Of a stretch of DNA of 64,000 nucleotides, positions 55,765 to 63,664 are shown piece by piece. The notes below the pieces were generated by a model. It saw only the letters and a list, made by a program, of their open reading frames with translations, searched no databases and had not been told where the DNA came from. The DNA lies in NCBI RefSeq assembly GCF_036350515.1, contig NZ_JAZDUE010000021.1, positions 1 through 64,000 of the forward strand. Direction: 5' to 3'. This DNA is from Gordonia prachuapensis (GTDB lineage Bacteria > Actinomycetota > Actinomycetes > Mycobacteriales > Mycobacteriaceae). The position numbers and the translations under genes are program-made. Numbering within the stretch: the stretch's first letter is position 1; every line of letters starts with the position of its first letter.

Positions 55765-56374
55765 GATGATCGGATCCCCGATCGGTCCCCTGGACGCCTG
55801 GGCGGTGCGGTTCACCGGCCTCGCACCGGCGGTGTCGCTCGCGTCGGAGCCAATGCCGCAGGTGGTCGTCCGCACCGACAACGCCGGCGTCATCGAGGCG
55901 CTCGACCTGCCTTCGGCGTGCCGAATCCGGCGCTACCGCAACGAGACCGCCATCTGGCTCGGTCCGGATGAGTGGCTACTCACCCACGAGGGGATGGCGC
56001 CGCATGAGTGGGTTGCGGAGGTGGAGGGGCGGGTCTCGATACGCGGCTCCTTCGTCGCCGCTACTCGACCAACGAATGGGGCCTATGTGCTCGACGCCTC
56101 CGGCCAGCGCACCCGCCTGGTCCTCGGCGGCCCGCATGCGACGGCCATCCTGCGGCACGGCTGCGCGATCGATCTGTCGCCGGAGGCGTTCGGCGACAAC
56201 GACGTCGCGCAGACCCTGCTGGCCCAGGCAGGCGTGATCGTGCACCGCGAACACGACCGGAACGGAACCGGTGACGGCTTCGTGCTCTACGTCCGCAGCT
56301 CGTTCGCCGAATATCTCGCGGAGTGGATCGTCGACGCCGCCACCGAGTACCTCCTCCCCCACCCGACTTCCTGA
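55757..56374 (+). CDS. soxG: Sarcosine oxidase gamma subunit, with an interspersed repeat embedded in frame
   Basis: 205 residues. SCRIRRYRNETAIWLGPDEWLL corresponds to the conserved SoxG core, followed by LDASGQRTRLVLGGPHATAILRHGCAIDLSP and the C-terminal YLAEWIVDAATEYLL. Residues about 92-108 (RVSIRGSFVAATRPTNG) are encoded by a copy of a repeat seen elsewhere only between genes (57241-57290); homologues usually have other sequence here. The frame stays open. If folding tolerates it, the subunit is functional; the effect on the SoxBDAG complex is unknown. ATG at 55757 overlaps the soxA stop by eight bases. Confidence 0.9.
   Translation: MAEMIGSPIGPLDAWAVRFTGLAPAVSLASEPMPQVVVRTDNAGVIEALDLPSACRIRRYRNETAIWLGPDEWLLTHEGMAPHEWVAEVEGRVSIRGSFVAATRPTNGAYVLDASGQRTRLVLGGPHATAILRHGCAIDLSPEAFGDNDVAQTLLAQAGVIVHREHDRNGTGDGFVLYVRSSFAEYLAEWIVDAATEYLLPHPTS
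56032..56074 (-). repeat. Family B interspersed repeat inside soxG
   Basis: On the minus strand this reads CGTTGGTCGAGTAGCGGCGA and ends CGCGTATCGAGACC. The same pattern, TTGGTCGAGTA...CGAACGAG-like...ATCGAGGCC, is at 57241-57290. The family is known from Gordonia and related genomes as an intergenic repeat; here one copy is inside a gene. Confidence 0.8.
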
Positions 56375-56383
56375 GGGACCGCC

Positions 56384-57232
56384 ATGTCCGATGTGTTCAC
56401 CCTGACCCTGCGTTGTCCGTCCCGCGCCGGGATCATGCACGCGATCAGTTCGTTCCTGTACAGCCACGGATGTGAGGTGATCGACCACCGACAGTTCGAC
56501 GACCCGATCACCCACACGCTGTTCGTGCGGACGGAGTTCACGTCGGCCCGGGCGTCGACCGGGGCCGAGCTGGCCGCCGCCTTCGACTACCTGGCCAGCG
56601 GACTCGACGCCACCTACGAGGTCAGTGACCACGCGCCGCAGCGAATCCTGGTGATGGTCTCCAAGCTCGGTCACTGCCTCAACGACCTGATCTTCCGGTG
56701 GCGGGCGGGCACGCTCGGCGGCGAGCTCGTCGCGGTGGTGTCCAATCACACCGACCTGCGGGCGATGGCGGAATCGGCCGGACTGCCGTTCCACCACGTC
56801 CCGATCGCCCCGGACACCAAGTCCGACGCCGAGTCCGAGATGCTGCGTCTCGTCGACGAGTACGACGCCGACCTCGTGGTGCTCGCGCGCTACATGCAGA
56901 TCCTCTCGGATCAGACCTGTGCCGCGCTGCGCGGCCGGGCGATCAACATCCACCACTCGTTTCTGCCGGGGTTCAAGGGCGCCAAGCCATATCACCAGGC
57001 ACACGAGCGCGGTGTGAAGTACGTCGGCGCCACCGCCCACTACGTCACCCCCGACCTCGACGAGGGACCGATCATCGAGCAGGAGGTGATCCGCATCGAT
57101 CACACCCATGATCCGCGGCGTCTCGCGACAGTCGGCAGCGATGCCGAGGCGCTCGCGCTGTCCCGCGCTGTCCGTTGGCATTCCGAACGCCGGGTGCTGA
57201 TGAACGGCACCAGCACCGTCGTCTTCAGCTGA
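56384..57232 (+). CDS. purU: Formyltetrahydrofolate deformylase
   Basis: 282 residues. N-terminal ACT domain (FTLTLRCPSRAGIMHAISSFLYSHGCEVIDHRQFDD) and a formyltransferase-like catalytic domain with INIHHSFLPGFKGAKPYHQAHERG and YVGATAHYVTPDLDEGPIIEQEV, which carry the catalytic Asn, His and Asp. It hydrolyses 10-formyl-THF to formate and THF, regenerating THF for the demethylases on either side. It lies 9 bp after soxG and is commonly linked to sarcosine and dimethylglycine catabolic genes. Confidence 0.95.
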   Translation: MSDVFTLTLRCPSRAGIMHAISSFLYSHGCEVIDHRQFDDPITHTLFVRTEFTSARASTGAELAAAFDYLASGLDATYEVSDHAPQRILVMVSKLGHCLNDLIFRWRAGTLGGELVAVVSNHTDLRAMAESAGLPFHHVPIAPDTKSDAESEMLRLVDEYDADLVVLARYMQILSDQTCAALRGRAINIHHSFLPGFKGAKPYHQAHERGVKYVGATAHYVTPDLDEGPIIEQEVIRIDHTHDPRRLATVGSDAEALALSRAVRWHSERRVLMNGTSTVVFS

Positions 57233-57240
57233 ACACCACC

Positions 57241-57290
57241 GTTGGTCGAGTAAGCCCGCGAGGAACGAGCGAGCGCATCGAGGCCCCCAA
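57241..57290. repeat. Family B interspersed repeat, between purU and the dimethylglycine oxidase gene
   Basis: TTGGTCGAGTAAGCCCGCGA at 57242, continuing through GGAACGAGCGAGCG to ATCGAGGCCCCCAA. The ends (TTGG/CCCAA) are inverted. It lies eight bases downstream of the purU stop and upstream of the dimethylglycine oxidase start, so the operon may be interrupted or processed here. Confidence 0.75.
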
Positions 57291-57307
57291 CGCAAAGGAC
57301 CCACCCC

Positions 57308-59770
57308 ATGACCACCTCCCCGAAAGTCGTCATCGTCGGCGCCGGCATCGTCGGATCGTCACTCGCCGACGAGCTGACCGCGCGTGGCTGGACCGACGTC
57401 ACGGTGCTCGACCGCGGCCCGCTGTTCGCCACCGGCGGTTCGACGTCGCACGCCCCCGGACTCGTGTTCGCGACCAATCCGTCGAAAACAATGACCGAAC
57501 TCGCCTCCTACACGCTGGAGAAGTTCTCGTCGCTGCACCATCCCGACGGCTGGTGCTTCAACCACGTGGGCGGGCTGGAGGTCGCGACCACCGAACGTCG
57601 CTGGAACGACCTGCACCGCAAGGCCGGTTGGGCCGCGTCGCGCGGCGTCGACCACGAGCTGCTCGGCCCGGCGGAGGTCGCCGCACTGCATCCGCTGGTG
57701 GACCCGGACACCATCCTCGGCGGCCTGCACACACCGCGCGACGGCCTCGCGAAGGCGGTGCGCGCGGTGGAGGCGCAGGCGTGGCGGGCGATGGAACGCG
57801 GTGCGACGTTCGTGGGTCACCAGGACGTCGTCGAGGTGATCGAGACCAACGGTCAAGTCCGCGGGGTCCGTACCACCACCGACGTGTTCGATGCCGACAT
57901 CGTGGTGTGCTGCACCGGATTCTGGGGCCGTGAGTTCGGTCGGCGGGTGGGGTTGACCATCCCGCTGGTCCCGATGGCTCATCAGTACGCCTACACCACC
58001 CCACTGGCGTCGCGGCGCGGCACGAACTCCGCTCTCGCCGAGGCGTCGCTGCCGATCCTGCGGCACCAGGACCAGGACCTGTATTTCCGCGAGCACGGCG
58101 ACCGGCTCGGCATCGGCTTCTACGGTCACCGCCCGATGCCGTCGGATGTCAACGCGCTCGATTACGATTCGACGATCTCGTCCGACGAGATGCCGTCGAA
58201 GCTCATGTTCACCCCCGACGACTTCGAGCAGGCCTGGACCGAAAGTGTCGCGCTGCTGCCCGAACTCGGCAACGGCAAGGTGGAGGACGGGTTCAACGGC
58301 ATCTTCTCGTTCACCCCGGACGGGCAGTCGATCATGGGGCAGCACCGCGAACTCGGCGGCTTCTGGGTCGCCGAGGCGGTGTGGGTCACCCATTCGGCCG
58401 GCGTGGCCCGCACGATGGCCGAGTGGATGATCGACGGCACCCCGGGTGTCGACGTGCATGAGGTGGACCTCTATCGCTTCGAGAACGCGGCCTTGTCCGA
58501 CGAGCACATCCTCACCACGAGCTCGCAGGCCTTCGTCGAGGTGTACGACATCATCCATCCGCACGACCAGCGTGTCGCACCCCGACAGGTCCGCACCAGC
58601 CCGTTCCACGACCGCGAGGTGGCGCTGGGTGCGGAGTTCTGGGAGGCCGGCCTGTGGGAGCGTCCGGCATGGTACGAATCCAACGCCGCGCTGCTCGAGC
58701 AGATGCTCGCCGACGGCCTGACCGTCCCCGAGCGTGACGAGTGGTCGGCGCGGAACTGGTCGGCGATCTCGGTGGCCGAGGCCGCGCACACCCGCAGCCA
58801 CGTCGCCGTCTACGACATGACCCCGCTGACCCGCTACGAGCTCTCCGGGCCCGGAGCGCTCGATCTGCTCCAGCGGCTCACCACCAACAATCTCGACAAG
58901 TCGGTGGGATCGGTGACCTACACCCTGATGCTGGACGAGAGCGGCGGTGTCCGTTCGGATCTCACAGTCGCCCGGCTGGCCGATGAACTCTTCCAGATCG
59001 GCGCCAACGGTCCCGCCGACCTGGACTGGATCAGCCGCCACCTGCCCGACGACAACTCGGTGCGGCTGCGCGACATCACCGGCTCGACCTGCTGCATCGG
59101 GCTGTGGGGACCGCACGCGCGTGACGTGCTCGCGCCGTTGACCCCGGCCGACCTCACCAACGACGGCCTGCGGTACTTCCGGTCGATCTCGACGATGGTC
59201 GGTCCGGTCCCCGTCACCCTGATGCGGGTGTCGTATGTGGGTGAACTCGGCTGGGAGATCTACACGTCCGCCGAGTACGGCCGCGCCCTATGGGACATGA
59301 TCTTCGCTGCCGGTGAACCGCACGGCATCATCGCGGCCGGGCGGATCGCGTTCAACAGCCTGCGCATCGAGAAGGGTTACCGGTCGGCCGGTACCGACAT
59401 GACCACCGAGCACACCCCGACCGCTGCCGGACTCGATTTCGCGGTGCGGATGGGCAAGCCGAGTGACTTCATCGGGAAAGAAGCTCTGGCAGAGCGTGAG
59501 TCGACAGCGCGGCTGCGCACCGTCGCGCTGTCCGACCCGGCCGCGGTGGTGCTCGGCAAGGAGCCGGTGTCCATCGACGGTGAGGTGGTCGGGTACGTCA
59601 CCAGCGCCGGTTGGTCCGCCACCGTCGGCACCTGTCTCGCCTATGCGTGGTTGCCCGCCGACGTCGCGGACGGCACGGAAGTCCAGATCGCCTACCTGAC
59701 AACGTCATACACGGCAACCGTGGTGGCCGATCCCGTCGTCGACCCGGAGATGGCACGGATCAAGAAGTAG
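57308..59770 (+). CDS. dmg: Dimethylglycine oxidase (FAD, folate-binding)
   Basis: 820 residues, close to the 830-residue dimethylglycine oxidase of Arthrobacter globiformis. The N-terminal FAD domain has VVIVGAGIVGSSLADELTARG and TGGSTSHAPGLVF, where the His of STSHAPG (residue 48) corresponds to the covalent flavin ligand of the family. The C-terminal GcvT-like THF domain begins near residue 430 (HVAVYDMTPLTRYELSGPGALDLL; VSYVGELGWEIYTSAEYG; EKGYRSAGTDMTTEHTPTAAG). It oxidises dimethylglycine to sarcosine with THF as one-carbon acceptor. A sarcosine dehydrogenase of similar architecture cannot be excluded, but SoxBDAG is already present. ATG at 57308. Confidence 0.88.
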   Translation: MTTSPKVVIVGAGIVGSSLADELTARGWTDVTVLDRGPLFATGGSTSHAPGLVFATNPSKTMTELASYTLEKFSSLHHPDGWCFNHVGGLEVATTERRWNDLHRKAGWAASRGVDHELLGPAEVAALHPLVDPDTILGGLHTPRDGLAKAVRAVEAQAWRAMERGATFVGHQDVVEVIETNGQVRGVRTTTDVFDADIVVCCTGFWGREFGRRVGLTIPLVPMAHQYAYTTPLASRRGTNSALAEASLPILRHQDQDLYFREHGDRLGIGFYGHRPMPSDVNALDYDSTISSDEMPSKLMFTPDDFEQAWTESVALLPELGNGKVEDGFNGIFSFTPDGQSIMGQHRELGGFWVAEAVWVTHSAGVARTMAEWMIDGTPGVDVHEVDLYRFENAALSDEHILTTSSQAFVEVYDIIHPHDQRVAPRQVRTSPFHDREVALGAEFWEAGLWERPAWYESNAALLEQMLADGLTVPERDEWSARNWSAISVAEAAHTRSHVAVYDMTPLTRYELSGPGALDLLQRLTTNNLDKSVGSVTYTLMLDESGGVRSDLTVARLADELFQIGANGPADLDWISRHLPDDNSVRLRDITGSTCCIGLWGPHARDVLAPLTPADLTNDGLRYFRSISTMVGPVPVTLMRVSYVGELGWEIYTSAEYGRALWDMIFAAGEPHGIIAAGRIAFNSLRIEKGYRSAGTDMTTEHTPTAAGLDFAVRMGKPSDFIGKEALAERESTARLRTVALSDPAAVVLGKEPVSIDGEVVGYVTSAGWSATVGTCLAYAWLPADVADGTEVQIAYLTTSYTATVVADPVVDPEMARIKK

Positions 59771-59773
59771 CCG

Positions 59774-59880
59774 CCCTTCGTGACGATCCTCCGCTAGCGC
59801 TCCGGATCTCCTCTGGGAGCGGTGGAGATCGTCACCCCCCCCCGAACCCTGAGGAGCGAGCTTGCGAGCATCACGAAGGG
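59774..59880. repeat. Family A palindromic repeat downstream of dmg
   Basis: The left arm CCCTTCGTGACGATCCTCCG plus CTAGCGCTCC is nearly the complement of the 7342-7389 arm. The right arm 59846-59880 (CCCTGAGGAGCGAGC ... ATCACGAAGGG) repeats the other half-element. A run of nine C residues lies between them. It begins three bases after the dmg stop and ends 59 bases before the IclR start. Confidence 0.8.
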
Positions 59881-59939
59881 CCGGCCGCGTGTCGGTGTCT
59901 CCGATCCCCGTCGGCGCAGCAGGTATCGTGGGTCGGGAC

Positions 59940-60728
59940 ATGCCTGCCACCACGCCCGAACCCGACAAGGCCGCCGGGGGCGCCGTCCAATCGGTCGATC
60001 GGGCCCTGCACGTGCTCGAGATGATCGGGCGGGCGGGCACCGCCGGGGTCACCGAACTGGCCGTCGAACTCGGCGTGCACAAGTCCACGGTGTCACGGAT
60101 CATCGGCTCCCTCGAGGCACGGGGTTTCGTCGAGCAGGTGCCGGACAGCCGCAAGTACCGCATCGGCTTCACCGTGGTGCGGTTGGCCGGGTCGACCACC
60201 GCGACGCTAGACCTGGCCAAGCAGGGTCAGGACATCTGCAACGCGCTGGCCGCCGACACCGGGGAGACCACCAATCTCGCGGTCCTCGGTGGCGCCGACG
60301 CCATCAATGTGGTGGAGGCCCAGGGTTCGTCGAGCGTCGCGTTGCAGACATGGGTCGGACAGTCGACACCCGCGCATGCGACCTCGTCGGGCAAGGCCCT
60401 GCTGAGCGGTCTCACAGCGGACGAGCTGCGCGCGACGATGCCCGCCCGGCTGCGGGCGTTCACCGAGAACACCATCACCAGCCTGTCGGCGCTCACTGCG
60501 AACCTCGACATCGTCCGGGAGCGGGGATGGGCGATGGCCGAGGAGGAACTCGAGGTCGGTCTCATCGCGGTGGCCGCGCCGATCCGAGACCACACCGGCC
60601 GGGTCGTGTCCTCACTGAGCATCTCCGGCCCGCGGTACCGCTTCGCTCCGGAGGACGCACCGCAGGTCGCAGCGAAGGTGATGCGTGCCGCCACCGAGCT
60701 GAACGAACGGTTCGGGTACTACGGCTGA
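59940..60728 (+). CDS. IclR-family transcriptional regulator
   Basis: 262 residues. The N-terminal winged helix is clear (GAVQSVDRALHVLEMIGRAGTAGVTELAVELGVHKSTVSRIIGSLEARGFVEQ). The C-terminal IclR effector domain has ATSSGKALLSGL and EEELEVGLIAVAAPIRDHTGRVVSSLSISGP. ATG at 59940 avoids translating the family A repeat; upstream in-frame codons would read through it. By position it is the likely regulator of the betaine cluster and may bind the palindrome at 48843-48859. Effector unknown. It meets merR tail to tail with a 10-bp overlap. Confidence 0.88.
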   Translation: MPATTPEPDKAAGGAVQSVDRALHVLEMIGRAGTAGVTELAVELGVHKSTVSRIIGSLEARGFVEQVPDSRKYRIGFTVVRLAGSTTATLDLAKQGQDICNALAADTGETTNLAVLGGADAINVVEAQGSSSVALQTWVGQSTPAHATSSGKALLSGLTADELRATMPARLRAFTENTITSLSALTANLDIVRERGWAMAEEELEVGLIAVAAPIRDHTGRVVSSLSISGPRYRFAPEDAPQVAAKVMRAATELNERFGYYG

Positions 60729-61153
60729 CGCCCGACCTCACCGACCCGCTCGGCGAGCTGCTCGGTGAGTTCCTCCGCATACGCCAACTGTCGCGCCAGT
60801 TTTCGGCACGCGTCGCGGGCCCGTTCACCGAACTCCTCGAGCGTGTCGCATGCCGCGGCCTTCGCCTCGGCGGTGGCGTCCGGGTCGTCGAGCATCTCCT
60901 CGGCGTCGAGCAGTCGCCGCATGTCGTCGAGGCTGAACCCGGTGGGTTTCATCCGGCGGATCACCAGCAGCCGATCGATGTCGCCCGGCGTGTAGAGGCG
61001 GAACCCCCCCGCCGAACGGGCGGACGGCGTGACCAGACCGACCTCGTCGTAGTGCCGGATCGTCTTGATGGACAACTCGGTTCGGCTGGCCACCTCGCCG
61101 ATCTGCAGCAGCTCTGTATGCACCGGCTCGACCGGCCCCTGTTCAGTGTCCAC
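60719..61153 (-). CDS. MerR-family regulator
   Basis: 144 residues. Winged-helix domain: LLQIGEVASRTELSIKTIRHYDEVGLVTPSARSAGGFRLYTPGDIDRLLVIRRMKPTGFSLDDMRRLL. A coiled-coil dimer helix follows (ATAEAKAAACDTLEEFGERARDACRKLARQLAYAEELTEQLAERV). One Cys in the helix and one further on is not a clear metal site. The gene starts inside the 3' end of sulP (11-bp overlap), so it is the second gene of that operon. It probably acts on the MerR-type promoter at 62648-62678. Confidence 0.88.
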   Translation of the reverse strand: MDTEQGPVEPVHTELLQIGEVASRTELSIKTIRHYDEVGLVTPSARSAGGFRLYTPGDIDRLLVIRRMKPTGFSLDDMRRLLDAEEMLDDPDATAEAKAAACDTLEEFGERARDACRKLARQLAYAEELTEQLAERVGEVGRQP

Positions 61154-62639
61154 CGGCGAGGTGTCCGCTCAGACGTTCGTGGCGGTCGGCGCTGTGGCCG
61201 TCGAGTCCGACGATGGTCGCCGTCTTTCCCTTCGCCGCGTACTTGGTCGTGACGGCATCGAGCGTGGCAACGGTCGATGCATCCCAGATGTGTGCGTCGC
61301 TCATGTCGATCACCACGTTCTCCGGGTCACCGACGTAGTCGAACTGATAGACGAGGTCGTTGCTGGATGCGAAGAACAGTTCGCCACGAACCGCGTAGAC
61401 GCGGGTGTCCTCGTCGGGATGTGCGACGTCGACCACCTCGGTCAGGTGCGCCACCCGCCGCGCGAACAACACCATCGCGGTGATCACGCCGACGATGACA
61501 CCGTAGGCCAGGTTGTGCGTGACCACGGTGACCACCACCGTGGCGAGCATGACGGCGATCTCGCTCTTCGGCATGCGGCGCAACGTCTTCGGGTTGATGC
61601 TGTGCCAGTCGAAGGTAGCCACCGACACCATGATCATCACCGCGACGAGCGCGGCCATCGGGATCATCGCCACCACATCGCCGAGGCCGACGACCAGGAT
61701 CAGCAGGAACACGCCGGCCAGGAAGGTGGAGATGCGGGTGCGGGCGCCGGACGACTTCACGTTGATCATCGTCTGGCCGATCATCGCGCACCCACCCATG
61801 CCGCCGAAGAAGCCGGTGACGATGTTGGCGACACCCTGCCCCACCGCTTCCCGGGACTTGTCCGAATGCGTGTCGGTGATGTCATCGACGAGTTTCGCGG
61901 TCATCAGCGACTCGAGCAACCCGACCAGCGCCATCGTGAACGCGAACGGCGCGATGATGGTCAGGGTGTCCCAGGTGAACGGCACGTCGGGGATCAGCCA
62001 TGCCGGCAGGCTGTCGGGCAGTTCGCCCTCGTCGCCGACGTTGGGCACCGACAATCCGGCGACCAATGTGACCGCGGTCAGCAGCACGATCGCCACCAGC
62101 GGTGCGGGGATGACGCTGGTGATCCGTGGCAGCAGCACGATGATGGCGATCCCGACGGCCACCATCGGGTACACCAGCCAGGGCACCCCGAGCAGGTGCG
62201 GAAGTTGCGCGGTGAAGATGAGAATGGCCAGCGCGTTGACGAACCCGACCATCACGCTGCGCGGGATGAACCGCATGAGCTTCGCGACGCCGAGGCCGCC
62301 GAGGACCATCTGGAAGATGCCGGCGAGGATCACGGCCGCGATCAGGTAGTCGAGCCCGTGGCTGGCCACCAACGGCGCGACGACGAGTGCGACCGCACCG
62401 GTTGCGGCCGAGATCATCGCGGGCCGACCGCCGACGACGGCGATGGTGACCGCCATCGTGAACGACGCGAACAGGCCGACGCGCGGGTCGACCCCGGCGA
62501 TGATGGAGAACGAGATAGCCTCAGGGATCAGCGCGAGCGCCACGACCAGGCCGGCGAGGACCTCGGTGCGCAGACGGCGCGGCGACCGAAGCGCGGCGAG
62601 CACCGACTGCTCGTGCTGAGGGGTGGTGGGGGTCGACAC
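61143..62639 (-). CDS. SulP family anion transporter with STAS domain
   Basis: 498 residues. About ten to eleven membrane helices, starting with VLAGLVVALALIPEAISFSIIAGVDPRVGLFASF, the SulP signature. The C-terminal STAS domain has RVYAVRGELFFASSNDLVYQF and VIDMSDAHIWDASTVATLDAV, with the conserved Asp of the STAS loop. Family members carry sulfate, bicarbonate or other anions; substrate not determinable. The GTG at 62639 lies eight nucleotides after a -10 box (TAGAGT), so it is probably leaderless; upstream ATG/GTG codons fall before the promoter and were rejected. Co-transcribed with merR. Confidence 0.87.
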   Translation of the reverse strand: MSTPTTPQHEQSVLAALRSPRRLRTEVLAGLVVALALIPEAISFSIIAGVDPRVGLFASFTMAVTIAVVGGRPAMISAATGAVALVVAPLVASHGLDYLIAAVILAGIFQMVLGGLGVAKLMRFIPRSVMVGFVNALAILIFTAQLPHLLGVPWLVYPMVAVGIAIIVLLPRITSVIPAPLVAIVLLTAVTLVAGLSVPNVGDEGELPDSLPAWLIPDVPFTWDTLTIIAPFAFTMALVGLLESLMTAKLVDDITDTHSDKSREAVGQGVANIVTGFFGGMGGCAMIGQTMINVKSSGARTRISTFLAGVFLLILVVGLGDVVAMIPMAALVAVMIMVSVATFDWHSINPKTLRRMPKSEIAVMLATVVVTVVTHNLAYGVIVGVITAMVLFARRVAHLTEVVDVAHPDEDTRVYAVRGELFFASSNDLVYQFDYVGDPENVVIDMSDAHIWDASTVATLDAVTTKYAAKGKTATIVGLDGHSADRHERLSGHLAGGH

Positions 62640-62647
62640 GAGCGGCG

Positions 62648-62678
62648 ACTCTACCCTCCAGAGAGGGTAGAGTTTCAA
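62648..62678 (-). promoter_or_regulatory. MerR-type promoter with 19-bp spacer and perfect operator palindrome
   Basis: On the minus strand: -35 TTGAAA (62678-62673), 19-bp spacer, -10 TAGAGT (62653-62648). The palindrome CTCTACCCTC-N4-GAGGGTAGAG (62672-62649) fills the spacer and enters the -10 box. This is the classical arrangement that MerR-family proteins activate by DNA distortion. Confidence 0.85.
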
Positions 62679-62682
62679 CTCG

Positions 62683-63570
62683 TCAGCCGGAGATGTGGTG
62701 CGCGCCACTATCTCCGGCAACGACGAACTCGCGGAACCGTTCCGCCGCGGCCGACAGCGGTCGGGGACGAAACCAGGTCAGTCCGATCTCGCGGGACTCG
62801 CCGAGCAGGGGTATCAGCGCGACCTCGGGGCTGCGGACCGAGTCGTCGACGGGCACAACCCCGATGCCCAGGCCCGCGCCGACAAGTCCCGTGATGGTGG
62901 CCAGCTCGGCGGATTCGAAGGCGATGGTCGGCGCGATATCGGCTGCGGCACACAGTTCGTCGACGATGCGGCGCATGCCGAACCCGTGTTGCATGACGAT
63001 GAAGTCCTCGTCGGCCGCCTCCGCGAGACCGATGGCGGCGCGGCCGGCGAATCGGTGATCAGAAGGCACGACGAGCGCGAGATCCTGCTGCGCGATCGCG
63101 AACCACGCCATGTCCGTGCGCATCGGCCGGGGTGACACGATCGCCAGATCGGCATCACCATCGGCGACGTGATCGACGACCGTCGCCGCCGCATGCTGGG
63201 TCAGCGAGAACCGTGCGCCCGGATCGACCTCCCGGAACCGTCTGATCAGGCCCGGAACCATGGACACCCCGAAGGAATGCAGGAAGGCCAGCCGCACGGG
63301 GCCGCTGGCCGGCTGCCTCAGGTCCTCGATCTCCCGGCGCGCGATGTCGAGCTGGACACGCGCACGTCGGGTCCGCTCGAGGTAGACCTGCCCGAATCGG
63401 TTGAGGACGAGTCGACGGCCGTGCCGATCGAAGAGCGCGACGCCGAGGTCGCGTTCGAGTCGGGCGACGAATCGGGACAGGGTCGGCTGGGACACGTGGA
63501 GCTGCTCGCCGGCCGCGGTGAGGTTCTGAGCTTCGGCGATCGCGATGAACCAGTCCAGTTCGTCGTGCAC
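62683..63570 (-). CDS. LysR-family transcriptional regulator
   Basis: 295 residues. N-terminal winged helix: DELDWFIAIAEAQNLTAAGEQLHVSQPTLSRFVARLERDLGVALFDRHGRRLVL. C-terminal effector domain: PASGPVRLAFLHSFGVSMVPGLIRRF, ATVVDHVADGDADLAIVS, ITGLVGAGLGIGVVPVDD. Start GTG at 63570. Its stop (62683) is just upstream of the sulP promoter, and the gene is divergent from an MFS transporter, the typical layout of a LysR regulator controlling an exporter. Ligand unknown. Confidence 0.9.
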   Translation of the reverse strand: MHDELDWFIAIAEAQNLTAAGEQLHVSQPTLSRFVARLERDLGVALFDRHGRRLVLNRFGQVYLERTRRARVQLDIARREIEDLRQPASGPVRLAFLHSFGVSMVPGLIRRFREVDPGARFSLTQHAAATVVDHVADGDADLAIVSPRPMRTDMAWFAIAQQDLALVVPSDHRFAGRAAIGLAEAADEDFIVMQHGFGMRRIVDELCAAADIAPTIAFESAELATITGLVGAGLGIGVVPVDDSVRSPEVALIPLLGESREIGLTWFRPRPLSAAAERFREFVVAGDSGAHHISG

Positions 63571-63592
63571 CTTGGCAACTCTAGCTGCGTTT

Positions 63593-63645
63593 ATTCATAG
63601 ATGAATGAATCTCTGGAACTCCATTCATTTTGCGCAATAGCGCAA
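63593..63645. promoter_or_regulatory. Two inverted repeats in the LysR-MFS divergent region
   Basis: ATTCAT-AG-ATGAAT at 63593-63606 and TTGCGC-AATA-GCGCAA at 63630-63645. One or both are likely binding sites of the divergently encoded LysR protein, which usually recognises a T-N11-A inverted repeat. The second resembles the palindrome at 48843-48859 upstream of gbcA. Confidence 0.55.
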
Positions 63646-63664
63646 CGGTGTTTGGCTGAACACG

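Noticed and set aside
59862..59939. Upstream start of the IclR gene
   Set aside because: It would translate the family A repeat; the ATG at 59940 fits the family's length.
61065..62894. A 609-residue plus-strand frame with many His/Asp/Arg residues
   Set aside because: Antisense to sulP, the merR 5' end and the lysR 3' end; composition is that of reverse-complement coding sequence.
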